64,000 nucleotides of DNA from Nitrospira_E sp052156535 (GTDB lineage: Bacteria > Nitrospirota > Nitrospiria > Nitrospirales > UBA8639). Positions 18,054-27,841 of the stretch are shown in pieces. Both the position numbers and the translations under genes were made by a program. A model generated the notes under the pieces. That model made no database searches. It saw only the letters and a program-made list of their open reading frames with translations, and was not told where the DNA came from. Location: the NCBI RefSeq assembly GCF_052156535.1, contig NZ_JBQKUP010000028.1, positions 112,373-176,372 on the forward strand, given 5' to 3'. The stretch's first letter is position 1, and every line of letters starts with the position of its first letter.

Positions 18054-18320
18054 ATGAATCGATTTTCCCTATTAGGGCTGAGTCTCGTCTGTGCGCTTGG
18101 ACTGATGGCTTCACTCTCAGGGTGCGGGGAAACGGAAGGTCCTGCCGAAAAAGCTGGGAAGACCCTTGATCAAGCGGCAGAAAAAACAACCGAATCCGTC
18201 AAGGACGCTATGGAAAGCACAGGGGAAGCCATGGACAACGCGGCCGAAAAAACCGGAGAAGCCCTCAATGAGGCAATGGAAAGTACCGAGAAAATGGCAG
18301 AGGATACCGCGAAACATTAA
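18054..18320 (+). CDS. Small repetitive lipoprotein
   Basis: The 88-residue product has a signal peptide ending in LSGC, a lipobox. The mature part is an 11-residue-type amphipathic repeat (EKTxESxxxAMESTGEAMDNA and variants), lacking aromatic residues and predicted fully helical. This resembles entericidin-like or apolipoprotein-like envelope peptides and stress-linked coiled-coil lipoproteins. A strong ribosome-binding site (AGGAGGT, 7 nt spacing) suggests high expression. A 6-bp stem-loop lies at 18346-18364. The function is unknown. Confidence 0.8.
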   Translation: MNRFSLLGLSLVCALGLMASLSGCGETEGPAEKAGKTLDQAAEKTTESVKDAMESTGEAMDNAAEKTGEALNEAMESTEKMAEDTAKH

Positions 18321-18610
18321 AAAAATTTCCTGAACTCACGTCTCTGAGGGTCCATGACACCCTCCCAAATTTTCCAGCTTATGCTGGCAACGGGCGGGAG
18401 GAGATGGGCCAAAGGCCTCATCTTCCTTTTTTCTTGGGCCTTCAGATGGTCGATGGTATACCATCAGGATCCAGGGAAGAGGGAAGTTGTGAAAACGAGT
18501 TTAAGCTAAAACGGCGGGGGCAGCACTAAAGACCAGTGAGTGATTCAGAAATAAGGAAAGGATAAGTCCCATCGCTCACACAACCAATTGAATCAAGAGG
18601 AAAACGAGAC

Positions 18611-19141
18611 ATGATGATCGATAAGTGGATAAAAACGATCTTGGCCGTCTTAGCCCTCCTTTTTGCGCTCTCAGTAGGCAGTCCTTTCGCACGGGCAGAA
18701 AACAAGTGGGCGTTTGGAACGGATATCGGTTTCCTGTCAGATACCACCGACGACACCGTGTTCACGCTCGGTTTCCAGGGAGACTATTTTCTCAACTCAC
18801 AAGTTTCTGTTGGCCCGCAACTCTTGTTTTCTCCCGGCGGCGACCTCACTCAAGTCACCTTCGCCGGAATCGGTCGATATCACATTCCCGTCGGTGCTGT
18901 CACCATCATTCCTTTTGGCGGAATTGGCTTTGTCTATGCGGATTTGGAACACGGCCGTCGTGATGACAGCGATGTCAGTTATAGCTTTCCTTTTGGGGCT
19001 ACCGCAGCCTTCAAGATCAATCGGACTGTTGATCTGTCAAGTACACTCATATTTACTTTCCAAGATATTGATCTGAATAATCGGAAAAGTAGCGACAATT
19101 TCAATATCGGTATGTTATTCGGCTTTCGGTTCCAACCCTAA
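18611..19141 (+). CDS. Outer-membrane beta-barrel protein
   Basis: A signal peptide (residues 1-30, cut after ARA) precedes alternating hydrophobic/polar strands of an eight-stranded-type barrel (WAFGTDIGFLSD ... IGMLFGFRFQP). The protein ends in an aromatic-containing strand (FGFRFQP) close to the Phe-terminal signal used by the BAM machinery. The size and layout fit the OmpX/OmpW/opacity-like group. No binding function can be inferred. Two adjacent ATGs (18611, 18614) are equivalent choices. Confidence 0.8.
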   Translation: MMIDKWIKTILAVLALLFALSVGSPFARAENKWAFGTDIGFLSDTTDDTVFTLGFQGDYFLNSQVSVGPQLLFSPGGDLTQVTFAGIGRYHIPVGAVTIIPFGGIGFVYADLEHGRRDDSDVSYSFPFGATAAFKINRTVDLSSTLIFTFQDIDLNNRKSSDNFNIGMLFGFRFQP

Positions 19142-19291
19142 TACCCTCACATCACCCTTTACGATGGCAGGCGGTCGTACCGTTGGATGACTATTACCAT
19201 GGGAACTGACGTGCTCAAAGGGATTCGGAGAGCTTACACTAAAAACAGATGAATGGATGCGTTCCCATCGTGTGAAGCTGCCAGAGGGTTG

Positions 19292-19834
19292 TTACTCCTT
19301 CACGTTTTCTAAATACTCGGCCATTCGATCCAACGCCATCGCATTCAGTCGCTTCCCATACCATCGGGGCATCACCCGATCGGAGTATCCGGGCACCACG
19401 TAGGCGCCTGGATTCAAAATCGATTCCTGGACATATTCACGAACGGTTGTCGCCGTCCCGTGATATTGAGGGTCCGCCAATCGAAGGGGTCCATTCGTCC
19501 CTAGGACTAACCGAGGACCCTCACGCCCCAGAGCAGGAGCAATACCTGGAATCGTATGACACACCGCGCAGCCGGATTGCACAAACAACTTTTCCAGCGG
19601 CTCGGTACCCGTGGCCAGTGGCACATCGGTTAGCTCCACAGACGGAATTTTGGCGGATGGGGATTTTGTTTGCTCCGGATTGGTGGATTCCCCCACGCGG
19701 GCTTCGCTAGGATCCGAAGGCGATTGATTGAACAGATTCACTGAAATGGTCGCCATAATCCCGCAGGCCACCACAATAAAAATGAGAAAGGTTTCCCGGC
19801 TTCCTGCAAATTGTGAAGACTTTGGTTTTTTCAT
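19292..19834 (-). CDS. Membrane-anchored c-type cytochrome
   Basis: An N-terminal transmembrane helix (about 16-34) is followed by a Ser/Pro linker and a class I cytochrome c domain. Haem is bound at CAVCH; the sixth ligand is likely the Met in RVMPRWYG. The protein therefore faces the periplasm. The C-terminal ALDRMAEYLENV helix is typical of the fold. The ATG at 19834 (MKKPKSS) is preferred over a longer frame because it puts the helix directly after a basic start. Electron-transfer partner unknown. Confidence 0.85.
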   Translation of the reverse strand: MKKPKSSQFAGSRETFLIFIVVACGIMATISVNLFNQSPSDPSEARVGESTNPEQTKSPSAKIPSVELTDVPLATGTEPLEKLFVQSGCAVCHTIPGIAPALGREGPRLVLGTNGPLRLADPQYHGTATTVREYVQESILNPGAYVVPGYSDRVMPRWYGKRLNAMALDRMAEYLENVKE

Positions 19835-20100
19835 AGACACGTTCACGATCCTACGGTAAAGATTGACGGAATATGGGCAAACTAAATGGACCAACAACAC
19901 ATAAAAACCTGAGGTGGTCTACCGAAAGTTCTCGTGCCCTGTCAAATAGTCATTCCCCGTGTAAGATATTCACACCCACCCGATCGGCCACTTCCTGTCT
20001 AATGCCCTTATCCTGACTTGTCTTACGCACAGGAGTTTTGGTATCCCAAACATGCGAGACAATCGAAAAGCCGCCATCGAAAGCCTCATCCTGCTCACCC

Positions 20101-21108
20101 ATGGTTAATCATTGTTTGTGGCCGTCCCAACCTTTTATTCCACACCCGTGGTTAGATGGCCCGCACCGCATGACCCTTCTCCCCCGCTGGTGGCCCCGTG
20201 GTCGTTTCCCATCGGCACTGCCCACACAAGACCGTATCTTTCAGGTCTCTCCCGAGGTAGGCCTACTCACAAAATGTCATTGGCAACCCTGCCCCTCACA
20301 ACACCCCACCATCCTGATGGTTCATGGCCTCGAAGGGTGCACCGAATCCCACTATATGCGGGGACTGGCCAGGAAATGTTGGGATGCAGGATGGAATTGC
20401 ATTCGCATCAATCAACGCAATTGTGGCGGATCCGAACATCTGACACCTACCCTCTATCACAATGGGCTCAGTCAGGATTACGCCAGGATTATTCAAGAAA
20501 TTACCGAGGAGAATCGCTGCACCGCGGTGTGGCTCATCGGGTATTCCATGGGAGGCAATCTTGCCCTCAAATTGGCTGGCGAGCATGGAACCACCCTCCC
20601 CTCTCTTCGTGGAGTCGCGGCCGTCTGTCCCAACATCCAGCCCGCAGCCTGCGTACACGCCCTGCAACATCCTTCCAACTGGCTTTATCATCGGTATTTC
20701 CTGAAAAGCCTAACAGGAAAATTGCGCAAAAAAGCCCGCCTCTTCCCAGGTCGGTGGGATCTCTCACACCTTTCTCATATACGGACCATGTGGGAATTTG
20801 ACGAAATCTATACCGCTCCAGACGGAGGGTATCGAGATGCCGAAGACTATTACGAACAAAGCGCCGCTTGGAACACGCTATCTTCAATCACCATCCCGAC
20901 CCTCATCATCACGGCCCAAGACGACCCGTTTATCCCCTACCACATGTTTGCCGACCCTGCTCTCGACGCGAACCCCTTCATCCAGCTTGAGGCACCTGCT
21001 CATGGGGGCCACTGCGGATTTTTTCAACAACACCATAAGGATGAGGATCCCTTTTGGGCCGAAAATCGTCTATGCGACTGGATTCATGCTCAACTTAACT
21101 CAGCATGA
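20101..21108 (+). CDS. YheT-family alpha/beta hydrolase
   Basis: The nucleophile elbow GYSMGGN (Ser), the oxyanion strand ILMVHGLEGCTESHYMRGLA, and a late His in APAHGGHCGFF mark the YheT/UPF0017 group of alpha/beta hydrolases. The acid is likely the Asp in TAQDDPFIP. These act on short-chain esters or lipids; the substrate here is unknown. The N-terminus FYSTP-like region is less conserved. The ATG at 20101 is chosen over an upstream non-ATG start. Confidence 0.85.
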   Translation: MVNHCLWPSQPFIPHPWLDGPHRMTLLPRWWPRGRFPSALPTQDRIFQVSPEVGLLTKCHWQPCPSQHPTILMVHGLEGCTESHYMRGLARKCWDAGWNCIRINQRNCGGSEHLTPTLYHNGLSQDYARIIQEITEENRCTAVWLIGYSMGGNLALKLAGEHGTTLPSLRGVAAVCPNIQPAACVHALQHPSNWLYHRYFLKSLTGKLRKKARLFPGRWDLSHLSHIRTMWEFDEIYTAPDGGYRDAEDYYEQSAAWNTLSSITIPTLIITAQDDPFIPYHMFADPALDANPFIQLEAPAHGGHCGFFQQHHKDEDPFWAENRLCDWIHAQLNSA

Positions 21109-21267
21109 CCACGATCGGTTCCCGGACTCATTCCCTTTGAACGCCATTTAAACGCCCTTTACTCCTATGCTTCACTTGCCTGAGACCTCTCAGGTAGGGT
21201 AGAACTCTGTTCAAATGCGTAGCGAATCCTTTCCATCACGATTCTCATCACAAGTTTTCACACGTCC

Positions 21268-22665
21268 ATGAAATTAAAACCCGGATCCCCAGGAAAAGGC
21301 ATTCTTCGCCAAATGCATAAGGCGCAAGAAAAATATTTGGAAGGCTGGTTGGATGTTCCCGCCCATGTGCATCACACCGCCTATCGTATGGCGAACCCGG
21401 CAGTTGAACGTCCGCAGAGTCGAAAAGAGTTCCAACAGCTTTTGGCCTGTTTAGAGATCGATCCCACCCACGCCGTCATGGAAGACAAGGTTGGATTCGG
21501 AGTAAAAAAAGGAACGAATGAGGACAAACTCATTGTCATTTGGGAGGCTCACACTGAATATTACAGCTATCAGGTTTGGCATATCCCCTCTAACGCAACC
21601 CAACCATTAGGATTCGGACCGTTGGGATTTCCCGACTATGTGTTTCCCTTTTCTCCGTTGGGCATCCAAGTCAACGCCTTGGATCTCTTGGTCATCCCTG
21701 CGCGTACTTACGACCAGGAGGAATTGGCAACCCTTCTCCCCGGACCACAAATGTATGCCAGCAAGGTTCTGGGGGAGGACATCTCCGTGGCCACCAGCTT
21801 TACTCCAGACGAACATGATCGAGAACGATATCTCATTTGGGCTCCTGATCCTGTTTTGCTTCGGCAAAAACTAGCCAGACTCATGACGATTTTGACGACT
21901 CTTGAAAATTATACCCATCTGATTTTACTGCCCTATCCAGCCTTTTCCCGGTCAGTCGATCAGGTTCAAATCTTTGAACAGCGTCATCTCTATCAACGGA
22001 CCCTTATCACAAAAGAACTGAACCGAGCCACACACAGCACACTTCAACAATGGCTGGAAGGGTTAACCCATGATTTCCTTGAAGTGGGACGGTTGACCGC
22101 TTCGCTACGTTACCGCCTTTCGGCTTCGGTCCCCTATGATCGAATTGTGCACAGTAATACTCTGGCACTCCAAGAGCAGCCGCTGCCCTACGGTCGAACG
22201 CTCATCGATTATTTTCAATGGAAAATTACAGGAGTCGCCGATGGATACCAGCAATTGCTCTCCCGGGTTCAGGCCTTAGAGCAGGACTTTGAAGGCACCA
22301 TTGCCGTCTTGCGCACCAAGGTGGAACTACTCTTACAAGAGCAAAATTTGGCGCAACAAGATCAAAACGTGAATCTCCTGGCCAGCTTGGATAAGACCAC
22401 CAAAAGCCAGGTCGTCTTGCAACATACCGTGGAAGGCCTCTCCGTGATCGTGATTGCCTATTATGTAAGTGGCCTCGCCAACTACCTCTTTAAGGCCCTG
22501 CACGAACTCGGTTGGCTCGACAAGTATGAGTTGGCCTCCGGGATCTTCGTACCCATTGCTCTAGGTCTCTCGTTTGGCATCATCACATGGGGAAGGAACC
22601 GCATCCAAAAAAAAATTACAGCAATGCCTCCGGCCTCCACCTCTCACACTCCCGATCGTGCCTAA
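21268..22665 (+). CDS. DUF3422 family membrane protein
   Basis: The N-terminal half holds the DUF3422 pattern (DKLIVIWEAHTEYYSYQVWH, then LLVIPARTYD). A helical region (about 320-390) and two C-terminal transmembrane segments (about 391-412 and 425-446) complete the usual 430-residue layout, so the protein is anchored by its C-terminus with most of the chain in the cytoplasm. The family is uncharacterised. An open minus-strand frame (22561-22818) with a CGEC pair overlaps its end; it is probably a shadow. Confidence 0.85.
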   Translation: MKLKPGSPGKGILRQMHKAQEKYLEGWLDVPAHVHHTAYRMANPAVERPQSRKEFQQLLACLEIDPTHAVMEDKVGFGVKKGTNEDKLIVIWEAHTEYYSYQVWHIPSNATQPLGFGPLGFPDYVFPFSPLGIQVNALDLLVIPARTYDQEELATLLPGPQMYASKVLGEDISVATSFTPDEHDRERYLIWAPDPVLLRQKLARLMTILTTLENYTHLILLPYPAFSRSVDQVQIFEQRHLYQRTLITKELNRATHSTLQQWLEGLTHDFLEVGRLTASLRYRLSASVPYDRIVHSNTLALQEQPLPYGRTLIDYFQWKITGVADGYQQLLSRVQALEQDFEGTIAVLRTKVELLLQEQNLAQQDQNVNLLASLDKTTKSQVVLQHTVEGLSVIVIAYYVSGLANYLFKALHELGWLDKYELASGIFVPIALGLSFGIITWGRNRIQKKITAMPPASTSHTPDRA

Positions 22666-22908
22666 TCGTTCCTCCCACAATGCTCGTTCCTTCACAAGCA
22701 TGACCGCAGCCTGATCTGACCAACCAGGGACAGGCTTTCTCCGGCATTCTCCACAAACAAACCGTTTGGCCCCCGCCCAGTTCCATGGTTCAAAAGCCCG
22801 GAACGGGAAAGGATTCATTTTAAGTACCCCGGGGAAATATCCGAGAACTATAAGAAAAGGTCGACGTTTTGACCATTGAACTCCAGAGTTGCACCAGAAG
22901 GGATCACC

Positions 22909-23775
22909 ATGCTAACAGCCGAGGAATTGGTAAAAAATTGCACGAAACTCTTTACCCTGCCGGAAGTCTATCTACAAGTCAAAAAGGTCATCGATAATCC
23001 AGAGTCCACCATGGCCGATCTGTCCAGGGCGATCAGCATTGACCCCGGCATGACCGTCGCCGTCCTCAAATTAGTGAATAGCGCATTTTATGCCATGCCT
23101 CGAAAAGTCGAGACCATTTCGCGGGCTGTCGGAATCCTCGGGATGCAACCTCTCCATGATTTGACGCTCGCCATCTCGGTCACCAAAACTTTTTCAGGCC
23201 TCAATCAACACGTAATGAGTATGAGTGTCTATTGGTCTAACAGCTTTTTTAGTGGACTGGTCGCACGGGAATTGGCCAGAAAATGTTTTCTGGTTGATAG
23301 TGAACGGATGTTTGTTGAGGGCCTGTTGAGAGATATTGGACATCTCCTCCTCTATGAGCAACTTCCCGAACCGTCCGAACAGGTGTTACGGGAGTCGGCC
23401 AAAGATGGCTCTCCCGTCCATATCCTGGAACAACAGTTGTTGGGATTCGATTATACCGAAGTGGGTCAGACACTCATTGAGGAATGGCAACTACCCAAAA
23501 ATTTCGGGATCGCTATTCGGTATCAGAACAATCCATCAGGGACCAGCGAGCACGGATTTGAAGCGGCGCTCCTCAATATGGCCGGCGCACTCACGGAAGG
23601 GTTCCAATCTCCCAAGGGACATGCCGAATGGCAAAATCTCGTAGCTCCTGAATCGTGGAAATTAACAGGGCTGGATGAGGAAGGCCTCAAAGAGTGCATG
23701 CTGGAAGCAGGCAAACAGCTCTCCGCCATGTTAACCCTCATGGAAGAAGCCCGCCTACCCGTCACAGCCTCATAA
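22909..23775 (+). CDS. HDOD-domain signalling protein
   Basis: The HDOD domain spans residues about 10-210 (LPEVYLQVKKVIDNPESTMA, then VLKLVNSAFYAMPRKVETIS). These proteins are HD-fold relatives that lack the metal-binding HD pair and act as partners in nucleotide-second-messenger and stress signalling. ATG 22909 follows AGAAGGG at proper spacing and gives 288 residues; the longer frame begins with TTG. The next gene starts in the same frame after 54 bp. Confidence 0.85.
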   Translation: MLTAEELVKNCTKLFTLPEVYLQVKKVIDNPESTMADLSRAISIDPGMTVAVLKLVNSAFYAMPRKVETISRAVGILGMQPLHDLTLAISVTKTFSGLNQHVMSMSVYWSNSFFSGLVARELARKCFLVDSERMFVEGLLRDIGHLLLYEQLPEPSEQVLRESAKDGSPVHILEQQLLGFDYTEVGQTLIEEWQLPKNFGIAIRYQNNPSGTSEHGFEAALLNMAGALTEGFQSPKGHAEWQNLVAPESWKLTGLDEEGLKECMLEAGKQLSAMLTLMEEARLPVTAS

Positions 23776-23829
23776 AGACGAGAGAGACCTGAGTGTCGGC
23801 GCGTCAAACAAAAAAAGCTGAACACCGGA

Positions 23830-24306
23830 ATGCACCCATATGAAGGCTGGGAGGCCTTTCAGACACATATCCGGTTGGCGACGAATGCAGTGGAGAACGA
23901 ATATACCCCACCGTATCTCTCCCGTATCGGGTTACGTTTCAGAAATATCATTCGGAAGTCCGTCCTTGGCCTGACGGACAAAGATTGGAATCAACTGCCA
24001 CAGAAGAAATGGACAGGAGATCTCGCCTGGTCTGAGGTGGCCGGAGCCATGAAAGCCACGCACAGTGAAGTGGTGATAGGACTGAATGGTGGAGATGACC
24101 TGGTGTGCGTTCGACATGGTCTCGTTCCGATCGCGCAACCTATACAGGAAATGGGCTATCTCATCGACCATGATTTATTTGTGAATGGGCAATTTGCAAT
24201 GACAGAGATCGCAGGGAAACTGACAGAATATCACCAAGTCGCCCAACGATTCTTCAAATTATGGATCACTGATATGTTGCATCAGGCCATGAACCCGACG
24301 AACTGA
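23830..24306 (+). pseudogene. 5'-truncated TIGR04255-family gene remnant
   Basis: The 158 residues match the C-terminal two-thirds of TIGR04255 proteins: YEGWEAF, RIGLRFRNII, YLIDHDLF and a FKLWITDMLHQAM ending. The usual first 80-100 residues are missing. The frame is open back to the stop codon of the HDOD gene in the same frame, with no other ATG, so the left part has been lost, perhaps by a deletion that brought the HDOD gene close. TIGR04255 proteins are sporadic and often found near defence genes. It may still be translated from the ATG at 23830. Confidence 0.55.
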
Positions 24307-24393
24307 GCTGGGTGCGTTCATCCTGGCAGGAAGCAGAAGGTTTTCAAGAGATGCTTCTCAAATTTTTATAGTACTCTGCGCTTTCCACCACAT

Positions 24394-24669
24394 TCACTCT
24401 TGAGGGTATGTAAAATAAAGAATAATTCCAATCCAAACTATTAGACCAACCCAAAAACTGACCTCTCTATATGGTAGTTCGCTTTTAATGGCCTCCTTTT
24501 TAAGTTGAGGTCGTTTATACCCTAAGCTCAAAATACCAAGACAAAGTTCTCCAGTTACCAGAAAAAGTGGTGCAATAAAAGACAAAATTAATTGTACTGC
24601 AGTTCCAAAAATCGCCCAGAAAAATTCCATCGTAAAGTCATCCCATAGCACTACACTCACGCTTTCCAT
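24394..24669 (-). CDS. Small two-helix membrane protein
   Basis: 91 residues with two hydrophobic segments (about 17-45 and 70-86) separated by a basic loop (YKRPQLKKEAIK). AT-rich compared with its neighbours. An internal ATG at 24630 is an alternative start. No family is recognised. Confidence 0.55.
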   Translation of the reverse strand: MESVSVVLWDDFTMEFFWAIFGTAVQLILSFIAPLFLVTGELCLGILSLGYKRPQLKKEAIKSELPYREVSFWVGLIVWIGIILYFTYPQE

Positions 24670-24792
24670 TCAGACCGCCGAAAAAATCCTTCATCCACTT
24701 CGATGTCATCTGCGAGGGGCATTTCCTCAAATAGGGGCTAGGTAGAAATCATCCGTAAATTGCATATGATCCGACTTCCTCCTCCGCTACAG

Positions 24793-26307
24793 CTAGGATT
24801 CTGAGTGACTCATTAATTTCTCATCCTGAGCCGACCCAGCGACCGCTTCATCAACCGTCCACTGTTTCACCCGATTTCGCCCATTCTCCTTGGCCACATA
24901 CAAGGCTTTGTCGGCTTGGGCCACCAATTCCAAATAATCAGAAGCTCCTAAAGTGGCGGCTGACACACCAAAACTCATCGTAATTTTCTGTCCGGAGGTG
25001 GTGCGAATAGCCGTACTGGCCGAAAGCTCAATGGTTTCGCGTAACCGTTCGGCCACCAACATGCCCTCGACACAAGTCCGCCCAGGCAGGAGAATGCAAA
25101 ATTCCTCTCCCCCATATCGGCCGATAATATCCAACGGACGCAAAGTTGTTGATAACAATTTCGCCACGAGTTGAATCACTTGATCCCCAACCGCATGGCC
25201 AAACCGATCGTTATACGACTTGAAATGGTCGATATCCGCCATAATACAGACCAAATCGCTCCCATCATGGTGAGCCCTCTCCCACAGTTCTTCAAACGCC
25301 TCGAATAACGCTCGCCGGTTGCAACAACCCGTCAAGGGATCTCGGTGAGCCAGTTTTTCCAATTCGGTTTTTGACAACTCTAACTCCCGAATCGTGCCCT
25401 CCAATACCGTCACATCATTGAAAGACACCAAAATTCCTCGGACCTGCTTGCGTTCACCCAAGATGGGAGTGCAATTGACTCGAAACTTTTTTACGGTTTT
25501 TCCCCTCCTCTCCCAAACCAGGGGCACATCCAATCTCAAGCATTTTCCCTGTCGCGCCGTCTTCCACGGGTAGATGCTCAACGGGTCAACCGTGTCAGAT
25601 GACGTCCATTCAAAACTATCCAGTGTTTTCCCGATCAGGTCGTGAGGAGCCACGTCAACAATGAGACTAAAGGCGCGATTGGCTAGCACAATACGGTCCT
25701 CACCATCCAGGAACACCACACCCTCCGCCAACACATCAAACGCGGCTTGCACACGCATGGGCACCACTGAACTGGGATCGAGTTGCCGCAACGTTCGCTT
25801 CATATATAGGAAATAGCCCACAAATCCGTAGACCATGACCAGCCCAAGAATTCGGACCCAGGCATTATCGAGGACACGGGCCCAAAAACTAATATCCGGC
25901 GAAGGAAATCGGAGTTGTAAGGTTCCCCAATGCAGGTCCCCCTTGGAAATGGGAATCTGAATGTGTTCAGGCGTAGAGTGACCTTCTGAAGGTTGGCTCC
26001 AGAGAGCATGATGGGGCCCGGCCATGGCCATAATCTCACCGCTTTCCAAGACCAAAGCCACTGATTGGATATCCCCATTCCGTTCAACCAAGAGATCCAA
26101 AGCCTGCTGAAGGCCCTGATTGTCACCCCTCTGCGCCAGGATGAAATACTGGACAGCCATCGCTTCGCTGAACTTTTGCCGGTAGGTAAAGATTTGGGCA
26201 GCTTGGTCCGGAATGAGACCCACCATCAGGTCACTGATTAAGAGGATACTCAGGGTAAGGGATACCAGCCCCAGACTCATCCAAAAGATGGGCGTCAGTC
26301 GTTTCAT
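24793..26307 (-). CDS. Membrane sensor diguanylate cyclase (PAS-GGDEF)
   Basis: Makes c-di-GMP from GTP. Layout: TM helix (about 8-30), periplasmic domain (31-145), second TM (about 147-168), PAS domain (about 185-310) and GGDEF domain (about 330-480). The active site is GGEEF (about 399-403), with an I-site RPLD nine residues upstream, so feedback inhibition is likely. Its input half is a paralogue of the hybrid kinase at 41075: LANRAF, the CTPILG segment and VSFNDVT match closely. Its start overlaps the upstream DUF4347 gene by ATGA, so they are translationally coupled. Confidence 0.93.
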   Translation of the reverse strand: MKRLTPIFWMSLGLVSLTLSILLISDLMVGLIPDQAAQIFTYRQKFSEAMAVQYFILAQRGDNQGLQQALDLLVERNGDIQSVALVLESGEIMAMAGPHHALWSQPSEGHSTPEHIQIPISKGDLHWGTLQLRFPSPDISFWARVLDNAWVRILGLVMVYGFVGYFLYMKRTLRQLDPSSVVPMRVQAAFDVLAEGVVFLDGEDRIVLANRAFSLIVDVAPHDLIGKTLDSFEWTSSDTVDPLSIYPWKTARQGKCLRLDVPLVWERRGKTVKKFRVNCTPILGERKQVRGILVSFNDVTVLEGTIRELELSKTELEKLAHRDPLTGCCNRRALFEAFEELWERAHHDGSDLVCIMADIDHFKSYNDRFGHAVGDQVIQLVAKLLSTTLRPLDIIGRYGGEEFCILLPGRTCVEGMLVAERLRETIELSASTAIRTTSGQKITMSFGVSAATLGASDYLELVAQADKALYVAKENGRNRVKQWTVDEAVAGSAQDEKLMSHSES

Positions 26308-27266
26308 GAGGATACGGAGGGGAAAGTCGAGGTGAGAACGAGACCATTACTGTCAACCGTATATATAGAAGAGGGTGTACTATCATATAAAAAGGCTTGG
26401 CTCCACGGCTTGATTGAGTGAACCTCATTAGATTGCTCGCCCATCTCCAAGGACGCTGATTCAAATGCGATATATGCGGTCTCAGTTAACAGCCCGTGCC
26501 ATTCATCGGGTCCGGCACTGTTAATGATGAGGTATGGGAACTCCCCGTTGAGCTTCTGGTCCCCTTGAACACCAAAATTCGTACTTCCTGGCAGGTCGGT
26601 TTTAGCGGCAATATCTGCGTCGGTGAGCTGCGCAAATTTCCCTGGTACGGCTCGCCCAGCGGTCCGTTCCCCATCCTTCCAGCCGTCAATAAAAATATTG
26701 CCCGTGCTCGAACGGGCGTCGGAAATAATGGTCCACTCATTGCCGCAGGCCTCATGCATTGAATCAAACGTGAGGAGACCTGTCCCCAACCGAAGCCCTG
26801 CTTGGTTCCCATGCGAAATGAGATGAATGACGTCAATGTCCGTACGACCTTTCAGGACTTCAGTAATTTGTTCGATACCATCTTGCGTGGAATTTAAAAA
26901 AATGACCTCAGCGGCATGATAGATCCCTTCCATATCTTTACGTTCCGGCGTCGCAGAAAAGGAGAGACCAGACAATCGCAGGGCACCCTGGGCAGAAGAA
27001 TCCGCATAAGTCCAATCTGTGGTTGTTTCGGCCTCGATGCCAAGAGTGTCCGCCGTGGTGGTAGCTTGAACGATTTCTGCTCCCGTGGCGAAGGCGGCTC
27101 CATCAAACTGGATCCTTTCCTTTAAGGCCGTAAAGGTTCCGGGAAATCTGACGGTGGAGGATCCTTGGAGTGGAGTGTGCCTCCGGATCTTTTGGGAACC
27201 AGGTTTCACCACCTTGACGTCATTCACGGCTTCGAGCGTCGCGGGCTTGTAATGCATAAGTTTCAT
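26304..27266 (-). CDS. Short DUF4347 protein with LEPR-like motif
   Basis: A 320-residue relative of the giant protein at 35217. It has a variant of the LEPRxLFDGAA motif (LKERIQFDGAAFATGAE) and the core of the DUF4347 domain (EVIFLNSTQDGIEQI, then IHLISHGNQAGLRLG). The later part of the domain, where YGCN would be, is replaced by an unrelated Gly/Asp-rich segment, so the domain is incomplete. No beta-rich repeats follow. Its stop overlaps the diguanylate cyclase start by 4 bp. ATG at 27266 is preferred over an upstream TTG. It may be a pared-down substrate or a sensor partner. Confidence 0.75.
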   Translation of the reverse strand: MKLMHYKPATLEAVNDVKVVKPGSQKIRRHTPLQGSSTVRFPGTFTALKERIQFDGAAFATGAEIVQATTTADTLGIEAETTTDWTYADSSAQGALRLSGLSFSATPERKDMEGIYHAAEVIFLNSTQDGIEQITEVLKGRTDIDVIHLISHGNQAGLRLGTGLLTFDSMHEACGNEWTIISDARSSTGNIFIDGWKDGERTAGRAVPGKFAQLTDADIAAKTDLPGSTNFGVQGDQKLNGEFPYLIINSAGPDEWHGLLTETAYIAFESASLEMGEQSNEVHSIKPWSQAFLYDSTPSSIYTVDSNGLVLTSTFPSVSS

Positions 27267-27603
27267 GGGACGCTCTTTAATAGTAAAAGAAATATGAGGA
27301 TAAAAATTCTCGTGCCACAGATGGTGCAAAAGCCTTGATTTCTCCAGAGGAAATCGGTCAACGCAATGGACCCCTCAAAAGGAGGATCTCCCATATCCTT
27401 TGTCGGATCCGGGGGGGATACTCTTGATGTGGGTTGAGGGCTGTTTTAGCGGGTTATTGTGGCGCTGCTGAATGGTGGTGGATGTTCGTCTGTGGAAAAT
27501 GACAATTCCGGGTGTCGGGTGTCAGAAGGCCTACCAACACAAATAAAGTTGCCAGAATTTTTACTATACAGTAAGGATTTAATATAAATGAAAGGAGGAT
27601 GCC
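27267..27603. other. Gap between divergent genes
   Basis: This stretch separates the minus-strand DUF4347 gene from the plus-strand antitoxin remnant. It is AT-rich near 27540-27590, where the antitoxin promoter probably lies. A good AAAGGAGG precedes the antitoxin ATG at 27604. Confidence 0.35.
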
Positions 27604-27841
27604 ATGCCCTTTGCCACATTAATCAGCAAAGGACAAATTACCCTTCCCAAGGAGATCCGAGGACAATTAAAGCTACAACCCGGAGATCGGGTGGAATTTC
27701 TTGTGGGGCCAGATGGCGGATTACCGTGTGGCCGGTGACCTCGGATGTCACAATATTAAAAGGTTTGCTTCCTAAGCCCAAACAACCAGTCACTCTCGAA
27801 GCCATGCGAGCTGCCATAAAACAGCGAGGGGCAGACCATGA
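27604..27841 (+). pseudogene. AbrB/MazE-type antitoxin with frameshift
   Basis: The ATG at 27604 starts a SpoVT-AbrB swapped-hairpin domain: ATLISKGQITLPKEIRGQLK, then PGDRVEF. The frame stops early at 27736-27738. The expected continuation (VWPVTSDVTILKG, then PVTLEAMRAAIKQRGAD) is present in the other frame up to the toxin ATG. One missing base near 27717 (ggcgg instead of ggccgg) would explain it. Either the gene is broken or there is a base-calling error. It precedes a PIN toxin gene with overlap, the normal order for such pairs. Confidence 0.75.

Noticed and set aside
20112..20801. 229-codon plus-strand frame within the YheT-like gene
   Set aside because: Overlapping frame rich in Arg/Ser/Pro; the other frame has the complete hydrolase motifs.
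22561..22818. Minus-strand frame with a CGEC pair overlapping the DUF3422 gene end
   Set aside because: The part outside DUF3422 is only about 50 codons, lacks an evident ribosome-binding site, and a single CxxC is weak evidence.
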